64,000 bases of DNA. Origin: CAYMZZ01 sp046297935 (GTDB lineage Bacteria; Bacteroidota; Bacteroidia; Chitinophagales; Chitinophagaceae). Position 1 is the stretch's first letter. Each line of letters opens with the position of its first letter. The notes below the pieces were generated by a model. It was not told where the DNA came from and did no database searches. It saw nothing but the letters and a program-made list of their open reading frames with translations. The position numbers and the translations under genes are program-made. The stretch spans positions 147,713-211,712 of the forward strand of contig JBKBHA010000007.1 of the NCBI GenBank assembly GCA_046297935.1, in the 5' to 3' direction. Below, one piece after another: positions 54,507 through 63,161 of this stretch.

Positions 54507-54828
54507 GCTGATTTTTTTTTATTTCAGTAAGATAATTGTCCAGCTTCCTGAAGCGAGCCGTCCATTCCCTTCGAGAAACCTCAACCCAGTTCGATACTTC
54601 GTCGAGCGCCTGCAACTTGCCTACACATATTTTCTCACGCCCTTTTTGCCGAATTTCCAATAGCCCGCACTCTTTCAATAATTTAATGTGGATCGATACT
54701 GCCTGGCGGGTTGTTTGAAATTGTTCCACAATCTGCGTCACGTTCATGGGGCCTTTACATAACAGCCCAATGATATCTCGCCTGGTTGGGTCAGCTATTG
54801 CCTGGAAAACATCTCTGCGTAATCTCAT
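54490..54828 (-). CDS. ArsR-family transcriptional regulator
   Basis: 112 residues from MRLRRDVFQAIADPTRRDIIGLL. Winged-helix motif NVTQIVEQFQTTRQAVSIHIKLLKECGLL. No CVC metal-binding motif is present, so it is a metal-independent member that likely represses its own operon with the AHSA1 gene (17-base overlap). The in-frame start at 54861 is less likely. Confidence 0.94.
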   Translation of the reverse strand: MRLRRDVFQAIADPTRRDIIGLLCKGPMNVTQIVEQFQTTRQAVSIHIKLLKECGLLEIRQKGREKICVGKLQALDEVSNWVEVSRREWTARFRKLDNYLTEIKKNQHARKK

Positions 54829-55021
54829 TGATTGATCTATTTGGCTGTAAAAATAATGCAAGCATTTGATTGCACAAATTTATTTTCGAGAAGTTCAAAT
54901 TTTATCGCTGTGTAATCGAAATGGTGGGTCCAAAAGCAGATGTCGTTGGCGTCAATGTAAAAATTGAACAGGATTTTGTTTCTAATTTTATGCAGATTTG
55001 TAGGAAATACTCCGACTATTT

Positions 55022-55495
55022 ATGAAGAAAATCCTCGCACCGGTACTGGAAACGACATTCTACGTGGGAGTAGCGGATTTGTTGCTCGCAATAACAGAAT
55101 TCTATGTAGTAAATGGTAAGTTTCCCGAGCGGTTGCTAAAGTATATTGCAAGCGGCCTGCTGGGTTTGGAGAAAGGGATGGCCGGCGGGGTAGGAGCTGA
55201 GATGCTGGGGCTATTCATTCATTTTTCCATCTGCTTTCTCTTTACCCTGTTCTATTTTCTAATTTACCCTTTCATTCGCCCGCTGGCACGCAAGTTTGTC
55301 GTTAGCGGATTGTTGTATGCCGTTTTCGTCAATTTAACGATGAACCTGGTACTGCTGCCCATGACCAGTTTGCCTGCAGCGGGACCTTTTCTACTGGCGC
55401 GTGCATTTTTAACCTGGGTGTTGTTGGGTCTGGTGTTGGGGATACCGATCGCGTATTTTGCGCGCAAGCACTACGATGCTGGATCAGTTCGCTGA
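55022..55495 (+). CDS. Small membrane protein with four transmembrane helices
   Basis: 157 residues with hydrophobic segments at about 12-28, 62-84, 94-116 and 126-146. Short loops and one GLEKGMAGG stretch. It resembles DUF1440-like small membrane proteins only in outline, so I leave it unnamed. Confidence 0.65.
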   Translation: MKKILAPVLETTFYVGVADLLLAITEFYVVNGKFPERLLKYIASGLLGLEKGMAGGVGAEMLGLFIHFSICFLFTLFYFLIYPFIRPLARKFVVSGLLYAVFVNLTMNLVLLPMTSLPAAGPFLLARAFLTWVLLGLVLGIPIAYFARKHYDAGSVR

Positions 55496-55546
55496 TTTTT
55501 TCTGTTTTTCTTAGAGCTATAGGTACATCGAATTGTAGATATTGGC

Positions 55547-55592
55547 CAAAACAACACAGCCGCCCCCTTCAGGACGACCGTGAGTTGTTTTG
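55547..55592. terminator. Possible bidirectional terminator between convergent genes
   Basis: CAAAACAAC (55547-55555) and GTTGTTTTG (55584-55592) form a 9-bp perfect stem around a 28-nt GC-rich loop. Confidence 0.45.
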
Positions 55593-55612
55593 CCTGTCTA
55601 TCGCTCGAAGGA

Positions 55613-56428
55613 TTAATTGCCATCCGGACTCGTGAATGACGGGTTGCCTTTTTGATGAAGAGCCTCGATGATCGCTCTTTCTACCGGGCAAGTTTCCTTA
55701 TTGATTGTAAGTGTAAATGGCTGTTTCGTGATGAGTGGCGGCTGCGCCATAAATTTTGGTGCAGATCCACGGTGTGGCTGTGCCGCGTGTATAAGAAATG
55801 GATGACATAGATAAACTGTGCCCGCTTTACCTGTGGCATAGGCTATTTCGTGCTCGGGTAGAGAAGATAGCTTTTCTGCCAATTGCATAAATGATAAGCC
55901 CTTTTCAGCTTCCGGGGCAAGTAGCCTGGCGATATCGAAATGTGATGCCTTGCGCAAACGCGTGGGCGCATCATTTTCGCCAACGTCAGAGAAAAGGAAG
56001 AGCATCAACAGGCCGCGTCCTTTCGAGTATAGGTTTATTCTGTACTCGAAAAAGTTGGCAGGGTCAGTCCCGGCAAATCCAGCATCAACATGCCAGCCCG
56101 TGTCGCCGGCATCTGTGTCCGAGGGAAACCTGATCGGAAACGCGCCCATGCTTCCGCAGGGAAGCCAGTTGCCCGGGCCAAGAAGTTGGTCGAAGCAACC
56201 CTGAAGTAAGGCGGTGTTAGCAGCCTTCACAAAAGGCTCCTGGCTGTACATGCCTAATCTGATTACCGGTTGAGTCCAGGTGCTTCTGTTGTTGGGATCA
56301 GCGGGAATATCTTTCCAGAGAATTTCTCTGGCCTGTTTGGCCAGATTGGCGTCAAACGCGTTTTCAATACAAATGTAGCCGTCGGCAACAAACCTGTTGA
56401 TTTGTTGCAAATTCAATATTTCTTTCAT
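55613..56428 (-). CDS. Phytanoyl-CoA dioxygenase (PhyH)-like Fe(II)/2-oxoglutarate enzyme
   Basis: 271 residues from MKEILNLQQI. The iron-binding HxD is H113-V-D115 in GWHVDAGF, and the distal histidine with nearby arginine is in CHPFLIHAAQPHRG. The N-terminal GYICIENAFDANLA is typical of PhyH-like proteins. It hydroxylates or otherwise oxidises a small molecule, using 2-oxoglutarate and O2; the substrate is not evident. Confidence 0.87.
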   Translation of the reverse strand: MKEILNLQQINRFVADGYICIENAFDANLAKQAREILWKDIPADPNNRSTWTQPVIRLGMYSQEPFVKAANTALLQGCFDQLLGPGNWLPCGSMGAFPIRFPSDTDAGDTGWHVDAGFAGTDPANFFEYRINLYSKGRGLLMLFLFSDVGENDAPTRLRKASHFDIARLLAPEAEKGLSFMQLAEKLSSLPEHEIAYATGKAGTVYLCHPFLIHAAQPHRGSAPKFMAQPPLITKQPFTLTINKETCPVERAIIEALHQKGNPSFTSPDGN

Positions 56429-56737
56429 AATGTTTAATAAATGTTCAGACAATAGAAACTCAGCCCCGTATGGAGCAGATCATAATCGCTGTAGAATTTA
56501 TTATAACATTACGGTCATCGTCATGATGCGAAGATATAATGTTGGTGATGGACGGCAAAAGTATTTCAGACCGATCCTGGTAACACGCATTTGCCTGGCC
56601 TGTTGGCACAGGTCCTGATAGTTCTGTATTAAGGAAACAGTACAGGATTACTCATTTAGGATACAATTTCGCCCGATTTGACTACTTGTAGCTGGTGGGG
56701 ACTGCTGAGATTTGTCCTCATAAAAAAAATAATTACA
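56429..56737. other. Intergenic region between divergent genes
   Basis: About 310 bases with no gene or repeat that I can support. The AT-rich stretch next to each start probably holds the two promoters. Confidence 0.4.
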
Positions 56738-57580
56738 ATGTCAGATCAACAATCAACGCCGAAAAGCAAAATCTGGTTTATCACGGGTGCTTCACGTGGC
56801 TTTGGCCGAATATGGACGGAAGCGGCACTACAACGCGGCGACAGGGTGGTTGCTACGGCTCGCCGGCTGGAAAGTATTGCCTCACTAAACGAACAATTTG
56901 GTGATCGGGTGCTGACCCTGGAACTGGACGTTACCAATGCTGTAAAGGCCAGAGAGGCGATTCAGAAAGCCTATGCGCAATTTGGAAGTATTGATATTGT
57001 TCTCAACAATGCCGGCTATTCGCTGGTGGGGACTATTGAAGAAGCGAGTGCAGAAGATATTAAGGCAATGTACGACACCAATATTTTTGGTGCTGTAAAC
57101 GTCATACAGGCTGCTTTGCCGATATTGCGGAAGCAGGGTCATGGCCATATACTGGGTACTTCCAGCAATCTCGGCCATGTTACTTTGCCGGTGATCGGCT
57201 ATTATGCTTCATCAAAATGGGCCTTTGAAGCAATACATGAAAGCCTGGCATTGGAGGTGAAGGAATTTGGTATCAAAGTAACCATCATCGAACCCGGTGC
57301 CTATGCTACTGAATTCGGCAGCCCGCAGTCGCTTAAATTTGCTGCTGGTATGGCAATTTATGATGACTTCAAAAATAACTTCTATCAGAAGCTTCAAAAT
57401 TTGGATAGAGGGAAGCCAGAAGCAACTCCACCGGCATTATTTGCGGCTGTTGATGCCAAAAACCCACCTCTTCGATTATCGCTTGGCAGCCATAACCTGC
57501 AATGGGTGCGGGAAGAATATGCCGGCCGTTTGGCTGAGTGGGAAGCCTGGGAAGAAGTGTCGATCGCCGCGCAGGGATAA
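56738..57580 (+). CDS. Short-chain dehydrogenase/reductase
   Basis: 280 residues from MSDQQSTPKS. NAD(P) motif TGASRGFG (16-23), NNAG at 90-93, catalytic serine in GTSSN (about 142) and Y155-x3-K159. ATARR after beta-2 suggests NADP(H). The C-terminal third is longer than in classical 250-residue SDRs. It is followed by a perfect stem-loop and an AraC regulator gene, which may control it. Confidence 0.92.
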   Translation: MSDQQSTPKSKIWFITGASRGFGRIWTEAALQRGDRVVATARRLESIASLNEQFGDRVLTLELDVTNAVKAREAIQKAYAQFGSIDIVLNNAGYSLVGTIEEASAEDIKAMYDTNIFGAVNVIQAALPILRKQGHGHILGTSSNLGHVTLPVIGYYASSKWAFEAIHESLALEVKEFGIKVTIIEPGAYATEFGSPQSLKFAAGMAIYDDFKNNFYQKLQNLDRGKPEATPPALFAAVDAKNPPLRLSLGSHNLQWVREEYAGRLAEWEAWEEVSIAAQG

Positions 57581-57597
57581 TGAAATAGTATCAACCA

Positions 57598-57632
57598 GGT
57601 AACCGATCGGCATCAGCCGATCGGTTACCTTT
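57598..57632 (+). terminator. Perfect stem-loop between the SDR and AraC genes
   Basis: GGTAACCGATCGGC (57598-57611) pairs with its exact complement (57616-57629) over an ATCA loop and is followed by TTT. It ends about 20 bases before the AraC start, so it may terminate the SDR transcript or affect AraC translation. Confidence 0.8.
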
Positions 57633-57649
57633 AAATAAATTTGTTAAAG

Positions 57650-58570
57650 ATGAAAAAGGAAACCGTTCAACCCCACCAGTTTAAGTCGCTTACCGAAGCG
57701 GCGCGTGCCTTTGGTCTGCCTGAGCCAAATCATCCGCTGATCACCATTCTGGGTGCTGAAAGCAACCGCTTGGTGGAAAACACGGTTCCAGCATCCCATA
57801 TCCTTCATTTCTACAAAATTTCTTATAAACCGCGGCTGAGTGGACGAATTCGTTACGGTCAGCATTATTATGATTTTGACGAAGGAGTGTTGTTGTTTGC
57901 AGCACCCGGACAGATCATTGGAAAAGACGAGAATCACGGCGGTGTCTGTTCTCAATATACCCTCCTGATTCATCCGGATTTTCTCCGGTCATATCCGTTG
58001 GCCAAAAAAATAAAGCAGTACGGATTTTTTTCATATTCCGCCAACGAAGCGCTGCATTTGTCCGACAAAGAAAAGGCTATTATACTGACTATTTTCAATC
58101 ATATTGACGAAGAACTGAATGGACGCCTGGACGATTTCAGCCAGGACGTTACCATTTCTCAAATTGATTTGCTGCTTAACTATGCCAATCGATTTTATCG
58201 TCGTCAGTTCAATACGCGTAAGGCCATAAGTAATGACCTGCTACAAAGTCTTGAAGAAATTTTGGATGAATATTTTGGAAGCGAACATTCACTTGAAAAC
58301 GGAATTCCCACCGTGCAGCAACTGGCCGAAAGGCTGCATCTGTCTCCGAGTTATCTGAGCGATATGCTCCGTTCCCTTACCGGCCAAAACGCTCAGCAGC
58401 ATATTCATAATAAACTGATAGAAAAAGCCAAAGAGCAGCTTTCCGCTACCAAATTGTCGGTAAGCGAAATTGCCTACGGTCTGGGATTCGAGCATCCGCA
58501 ATCGTTTAGTAAGTTGTTCAAGACCAAGACCAATTTTTCACCGGTCGAATTTAGACGGAGTTTTAACTGA
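57650..58570 (+). CDS. AraC-family transcriptional regulator
   Basis: 306 residues from MKKETVQPHQ. The N-terminal half is an AraC-type sensing domain. The two C-terminal HTH motifs are TVQQLAERLHLSPSYLSDMLRSLTGQ and LSVSEIAYGLGFEHPQSFSKLFKTKT, ending in SPVEFRRSFN. The effector is unknown; the likely target is the SDR just upstream. Confidence 0.94.
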   Translation: MKKETVQPHQFKSLTEAARAFGLPEPNHPLITILGAESNRLVENTVPASHILHFYKISYKPRLSGRIRYGQHYYDFDEGVLLFAAPGQIIGKDENHGGVCSQYTLLIHPDFLRSYPLAKKIKQYGFFSYSANEALHLSDKEKAIILTIFNHIDEELNGRLDDFSQDVTISQIDLLLNYANRFYRRQFNTRKAISNDLLQSLEEILDEYFGSEHSLENGIPTVQQLAERLHLSPSYLSDMLRSLTGQNAQQHIHNKLIEKAKEQLSATKLSVSEIAYGLGFEHPQSFSKLFKTKTNFSPVEFRRSFN

Positions 58571-58852
58571 GGGCCGGGGCATTTGCGCTGATTTGCTAAT
58601 GACAGAGGACTGTCAAACGGCCATGCGTGTACACTTTATTCTGACGAAGGGCCAATACACCTGGTGGTTGTATGGTACCGTAGTTCAAGTCGCTTATCCG
58701 AAAGCATTAAAAATGTCTTTTTTGTGAGCCAAATGCGGTCTGTAAACTTTCGTTAGAAGGTAGTTGAAAGGAATGTTTTTGTGATCTAAAATCGGGATGC
58801 TCTATGCTGCAGAACCAATCCTCGACGATGGCTTGCAAGGATTGCATCAAAA

Positions 58853-58889
58853 TTAAAAAAGGTCACTTCATCTATGAAGCGACCTTTTT
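58853..58889. terminator. Terminator-like hairpin next to the tRNA-like end
   Basis: AAAAAGGTC-A-CTTCA and TGAAG-C-GACCTTTTT pair with one mismatch around TCTA. On the minus strand it directly follows the tRNA-3'-like sequence, as a tRNA terminator would. Confidence 0.75.
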
Positions 58890-58890
58890 G

Positions 58891-58913
58891 TGATCCCGCT
58901 GGGATTAACCCTG
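58891..58913 (-). other. tRNA-3'-end-like sequence, possible attachment site
   Basis: On the minus strand it reads CAGGGTTAATCCCAGC then GGGATCA. This is a T-arm plus acceptor 3' strand in which GGGTTCGAATCCC has lost CG. No upstream tRNA body is present. Such 3'-end fragments are typical traces of element integration into tRNA genes. Confidence 0.4.
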
Positions 58914-59412
58914 TTCCTCCAAAAGCCTTGATAGTAAAGGGTTTCATCATATTTTTAATTTATAGGTTACCAGTTTAGTTACCAAACCGCTTAGATTACC
59001 GACATTATCCAATAACTAAAAACGTAGGATATTGCTAATAGCATAGCGTTTAAGTTTATTTCTCTCCTAAAAGGCCTCGAAATGGCATTTTAAGCTTAAT
59101 ATTGACTCCGTATGCTATTTTTACTTCTATGAGCCACCAAATCCATTTGGAAGGAAATAACCTCCAAAACTGGCATTTCTGGCACCCCTTTTCTCTTTCA
59201 CCTATTCCGAAATTTTCGGTTGAATATAAGGGACGAAATACATCATTTTAAGATTTCCCCAAAGACATATCCCGTCCCCCTTTTGCTACGCAAATACCCT
59301 GGGGGCTATTATTTGAGGTGGGAGTCGCTTTCATCCACCTATTAGAAAATTGAGGTTTTGGAACTTTAAGGATAAGTTGGGACTTCCAAAAATTTATTAC
59401 CCGATAGGTCTT

Positions 59413-60141
59413 CTATTTACCTCTACTTATTTCCCATGCGGAAAGAGCCTCTGCTTCTAATTGGCTTTCTACCCATTCATCAAAGCCATCAAAAAGTTCT
59501 GGAGCCAGTTTCAATGCCTCGCCTAATTCTGTAACGGTTTTTAGTTTAATGTTTTCAAGCCCTTTAAATAGATCTGGATATGGTTGCTTAGACGACTTAT
59601 CAATAAAGTCATCAGGGTTATTCGAGACGAAAATCAAATCATATTTATTGAAATCAGTTTGCTTTATTCCTTCAGAAACATTCCTAATTATTAAGGCATC
59701 ATTGAAATTATTTTTGTTATTCTGAAACGGAGGAACTTTATTAATTGCAAGTTCAGATACAAATAGTTTTTGATCATTTGTAACTTTAAACATGTTACAT
59801 GAGTGCATAAATGCTTCAACTTCCTTAACCCTATTTTCTGCCATTTTCACTCTATTCTTTTCTTCTTGATATTCTGAAATGTTTTTCAAGAATGCGTTTT
59901 TTGCATCTGAGGGTAAATAGCTTGCAAGATTCTTCGCTGACCTATACTCTCGTTTAATGTTATCTATTAAATTCTTTATAGTTGTTTCTCTATTTCTTTC
60001 CCATTCAAGCATAATAATGTCATTAACAACTATATTTATGTCCTTATTTTCCTTCATTTCTTTGAGCTTTTGCCACAGCTCAAAATAAGAATCAGAGGTG
60101 AGGTATATCCAAATATTTGTATCGAGAACAACTGTTGTCAT
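59413..60141 (-). CDS. PIN-domain (DUF4935-like) nuclease
   Basis: 242 residues. PIN-type acidic residues are visible: D7 (VLDTN), E46 (MLEWE), D148 (NFNDAL), and D177 near FVSNNPDDF (S173, N174). PIN proteins are Mg2+-dependent RNases, often toxins or defence effectors. It is the third gene of a tight operon; its start lies 18 bases from the stop of the ABC-type ATPase. The catalytic role is inferred. No antitoxin-like partner of the VapB type is adjacent. Confidence 0.85.
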   Translation of the reverse strand: MTTVVLDTNIWIYLTSDSYFELWQKLKEMKENKDINIVVNDIIMLEWERNRETTIKNLIDNIKREYRSAKNLASYLPSDAKNAFLKNISEYQEEKNRVKMAENRVKEVEAFMHSCNMFKVTNDQKLFVSELAINKVPPFQNNKNNFNDALIIRNVSEGIKQTDFNKYDLIFVSNNPDDFIDKSSKQPYPDLFKGLENIKLKTVTELGEALKLAPELFDGFDEWVESQLEAEALSAWEISRGK

Positions 60142-60159
60142 ATCGTAAATTTAATCGAA

Positions 60160-62439
60160 TTAATTTAGCTTGGTGCAATATTCAATTTGCCCTTTATATT
60201 TTTTTTCAACGAGTTGAATGATAGTTTCGCAAACAAGAACAAAATCATCTTCGTGAATTGGAGCTTGCTCAGTTCTCCATCCCCCGTGCGATAAATCATG
60301 TATCAAAGTATAGGTCTTGCTTTCCTGTGAGATATTTTCCTTTATATAGCTTGAAATAGATTCAGTGTTAGCTTCAATATTCTCAAACTTATTTAAAGTT
60401 TCTATGACATGGCGAATAGAGTTCGCAGTGGTGTGCGAGGGTGAAATGAGCTTTTTTGAAACCTTATAAATATCGTGCAGGTGACTAATGTAAGGAACAG
60501 TAAGATTGTTCTTAAATTCTTTTAAGCTTGAGTCTTTTAAGAAATAACTCTTGCTGACAATCTTATTACTGCTTAAGACTCTCATAAAATCAAGATTATG
60601 GGTAAATATTAGAAACCTTACTGGATCAGATTTAATGATTTCATTTAAACTTCTAATTACACCACTTAGTGAATATACGTGATTAAAGTCCATGCTGGAT
60701 ATTGGATCATCTATAATAAAGAAAAGTCTTTTGTAATCATCCTCTTTCTCGATTTTTAAATGTAAATCCCCTAAGTAATAGGCAAAGGCAATGACAGTTT
60801 TTTCCCCTTGACTTAAAACATTCTTTGCTTGACCATCGTTTAAAATTCTTTGATTAATTGTTAGTCTAAAAGTGTCTTCATCTAGAGAGTATTTATCTCC
60901 GAAGAAGTTGTGTAAAACACTCTTTATAGTGGCCGAGACTTTTGACTTTTTACTTATTTTTTGCTTTTCCTCCTTTTGGTTTATATCAAGATCAAGCTCT
61001 TTCAATTCTTGACTTAAATCTTTTAGTTGTTGAATTCCGGACTGTTCTTGAATCAGTAAATCGTTAAAAATTATTTTACATAATTCTCTTCTAACATTTT
61101 TATTCTCATTGTCGATGCCGTTTTTTCGAGTATTTACCTCGTCTATTTTTTCATTATTATCCTCTAAGTCAGATAATATGGACGTGATGGATTCTTTTAT
61201 ATCCGAAACTATCTTCTTGTCTAACTTTAATTTAGCACCAATCCCAACTATTTTGACATCTATTTGTTTGGCAATCTTAGTTAACCCATCTTTTATTGAT
61301 TCGTAATCAATCGTCTTCATTGTGCTATTCTCCAACGAAGGAATATATTTGCTCACATACTCGGTGTACTTTATAATCCGTTCATTGGTGACTCCCGACA
61401 ATTTTTGCACTTGTTTCAGAAGCTCTCTGAGAATATACTTTTGATTGTTCAACAGTTTTATTGTTTTCGCCTCTTCATCCTTATAAAAAGCTGTATAACT
61501 ATCAATAAGCTCAATTGCCGCCTTATTAAATTTCTGCTCACAAAATGGACATTCTTTTGCATCCCCTGTTAACTCAAGTCCCATTTCAATGAATTCATTT
61601 TTTGATGCTATTTTCTCCTTAAATGAATCACTAAAACTTCCAATGTTATAAGAAGTCTTTAATGTTAATTCAATTTCGTCCAATATTGAAAAGTCTAAAT
61701 CAAAAAGGGGTATAGATGTTATATCTTCTAAATTCTCTGGTACTGACTTTATTTTGTTATAGTCAGCTAATAATTCCTTGTAGTTCTTTTTTAAATCAGC
61801 GAATGCTGACGCTGAATCCGAAGCTATTTTCTCAAAAGTCAATAACTTATACTCATTCAGTCGATTAATATTTGGAATACTTGAAATTTTTTTCGATACA
61901 GCAGTTGAAATATTTCTTTTTATTTTCTCTTCCAGTTTTTCTTTTTCGACTTGCTTTTGAAATCTCTTTGCTTTTTCGTTTGAAACATCAATGTTCGCTT
62001 TGCCTAAGATATAACCAACTATGTTACTATCCTTTTGATAGCTCAGTGTTTTAATATTTTCTTCAACATAGTCCTCATTAAAACAATGATAAATATATTT
62101 AGGTGTTGGTTTTTGTGGTTCTACGCCTGCATTGACATTTATTTCAAAATCCTCAACAATATTATTTTCCTTATCGGTAATTGTAATAGAAAGCTTACAC
62201 TTTGACTTATCAAATGCAAGTAGCTTATCAGTAAATAATTTTCCGTCCAATTCAGGAACCGGGTTATAATCTTTTTCGGCCAATCGCAACATCCTACTTA
62301 GAAATGTTTTCCCACTTCCGTTGTTTGCAAATATTGCTATTCGTAAAGTTTCAGTTTTTAACTCTCCTTCAAGTTTTAGCAGAGGAGCTAAGTTTTCACA
62401 AGAAATTCTTGTTTTTATAAATTTTTCTTGCTTTTCCAT
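60160..62439 (-). CDS. ABC-type ATPase with CxxC hook and HEPN-like tail (RloC/PrrC-like anticodon nuclease candidate)
   Basis: 759 residues. Walker A GSGKT (41-45), then about 250 residues of coiled coil with CPFC at 297-300, coiled coil again, the ABC signature LSQGE (542-546), Walker B FFIIDD (573-578) and H614 in FTHN. This is the AAA_13/RloC layout, and RloC has a zinc hook of this kind. The tail carries R676-HVI-E680 and H714 (or H718), the spacing of the R-E-H triad of PrrC and RloC, which cut tRNA anticodon loops. A plain structural ATPase is the alternative. It is the second of three genes, AT-rich. Confidence 0.72.
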   Translation of the reverse strand: MEKQEKFIKTRISCENLAPLLKLEGELKTETLRIAIFANNGSGKTFLSRMLRLAEKDYNPVPELDGKLFTDKLLAFDKSKCKLSITITDKENNIVEDFEINVNAGVEPQKPTPKYIYHCFNEDYVEENIKTLSYQKDSNIVGYILGKANIDVSNEKAKRFQKQVEKEKLEEKIKRNISTAVSKKISSIPNINRLNEYKLLTFEKIASDSASAFADLKKNYKELLADYNKIKSVPENLEDITSIPLFDLDFSILDEIELTLKTSYNIGSFSDSFKEKIASKNEFIEMGLELTGDAKECPFCEQKFNKAAIELIDSYTAFYKDEEAKTIKLLNNQKYILRELLKQVQKLSGVTNERIIKYTEYVSKYIPSLENSTMKTIDYESIKDGLTKIAKQIDVKIVGIGAKLKLDKKIVSDIKESITSILSDLEDNNEKIDEVNTRKNGIDNENKNVRRELCKIIFNDLLIQEQSGIQQLKDLSQELKELDLDINQKEEKQKISKKSKVSATIKSVLHNFFGDKYSLDEDTFRLTINQRILNDGQAKNVLSQGEKTVIAFAYYLGDLHLKIEKEDDYKRLFFIIDDPISSMDFNHVYSLSGVIRSLNEIIKSDPVRFLIFTHNLDFMRVLSSNKIVSKSYFLKDSSLKEFKNNLTVPYISHLHDIYKVSKKLISPSHTTANSIRHVIETLNKFENIEANTESISSYIKENISQESKTYTLIHDLSHGGWRTEQAPIHEDDFVLVCETIIQLVEKKYKGQIEYCTKLN

Positions 62440-62486
62440 ATAGCTATTTTTGACTTCTACGTCATATAAAATTGGGTGAAATTTGA

Positions 62487-63161
62487 TTACTTTAAGAACG
62501 TTTTTAAGTCTGAAATCGTCAGATCTAACACTGACTCTGCCCCAGTGTTGATAATCTTAGAGTGTTTGAATTCCTTTTGCGTAACTACGTCAATGGCAGT
62601 GCAAAAATTTGAATTGATAACATGCTTTTTAGAATAATTTGCTGATAGATATTTATAAAGTAATTCTGAAAAAATTTGCAATTCATCATTTTTGAATCCA
62701 TTTAACTGAGCAACGAACCATATAGCGCCAACTTCGTTAGTACTATCATTTTTATAGGTGAATACATGATTGGGAAATACTTGGACTGAAAGGCCTTTGA
62801 TCGTTAGAATGTGTTTAACATTTGGTCTTGTTAAAAATTCAGTAGTCTTTTTGGGCTTCAGTTTTGTAAAATCATAGTCTTTATATCCAGAGAGTATGTC
62901 AATATTTCTTTGATACATGTCTTTTGTACGTTTAAAAGCGGTAGACTTTTGCTGGGCTAAAAGAAAATCAATTTTGTCAGTAATCAACTCATTGTTATTG
63001 TTTTTACATGCACTTGTTATTGCGCTTATACAACTAATCCAATAGTCGCCTCCTGAATCAGATTTGACAACTGGCTTTTTCAAGTTATTTACAAAAGTTT
63101 GCTTTCTTGTTTGGGGAAGTCTCTTGAATTCAACGATCTTTTTAGCAGTTAAATTTTGCAT
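62487..63161 (-). CDS. Unknown protein, first gene of the ATPase/PIN operon
   Basis: 224 residues without signal peptide or membrane segment. It is basic and has three recognisable blocks: VKSDSGGDYWISCISAI near residue 35, HILTIKGLSVQVFPNHVFTY near 115-135, and EVGAIWFVAQLNGF with TAIDVV near 145-190. The mix of strands and charged residues could be a nucleic-acid or nuclease fold, but I cannot name one. It is placed first in the operon, 47 bases before the ATPase, and shares its AT-rich composition. Confidence 0.72.
   Translation of the reverse strand: MQNLTAKKIVEFKRLPQTRKQTFVNNLKKPVVKSDSGGDYWISCISAITSACKNNNNELITDKIDFLLAQQKSTAFKRTKDMYQRNIDILSGYKDYDFTKLKPKKTTEFLTRPNVKHILTIKGLSVQVFPNHVFTYKNDSTNEVGAIWFVAQLNGFKNDELQIFSELLYKYLSANYSKKHVINSNFCTAIDVVTQKEFKHSKIINTGAESVLDLTISDLKTFLK

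Larger units (their letters stand above)
58571..59412. other. Intergenic region at the island boundary
   Basis: 842 bases without a credible gene. At 58853-58889 lies a bidirectional terminator-like hairpin and at 58891-58913 a tRNA-3'-end-like sequence. Beyond about 58.95 kb the DNA becomes AT-rich and stays so to about 63.4 kb, so I place the island edge here. Confidence 0.55.

Noticed and set aside
58470..58727. 85-codon frame across the end of the AraC gene
   Set aside because: It overlaps the AraC C-terminus in another frame and runs into non-coding DNA.
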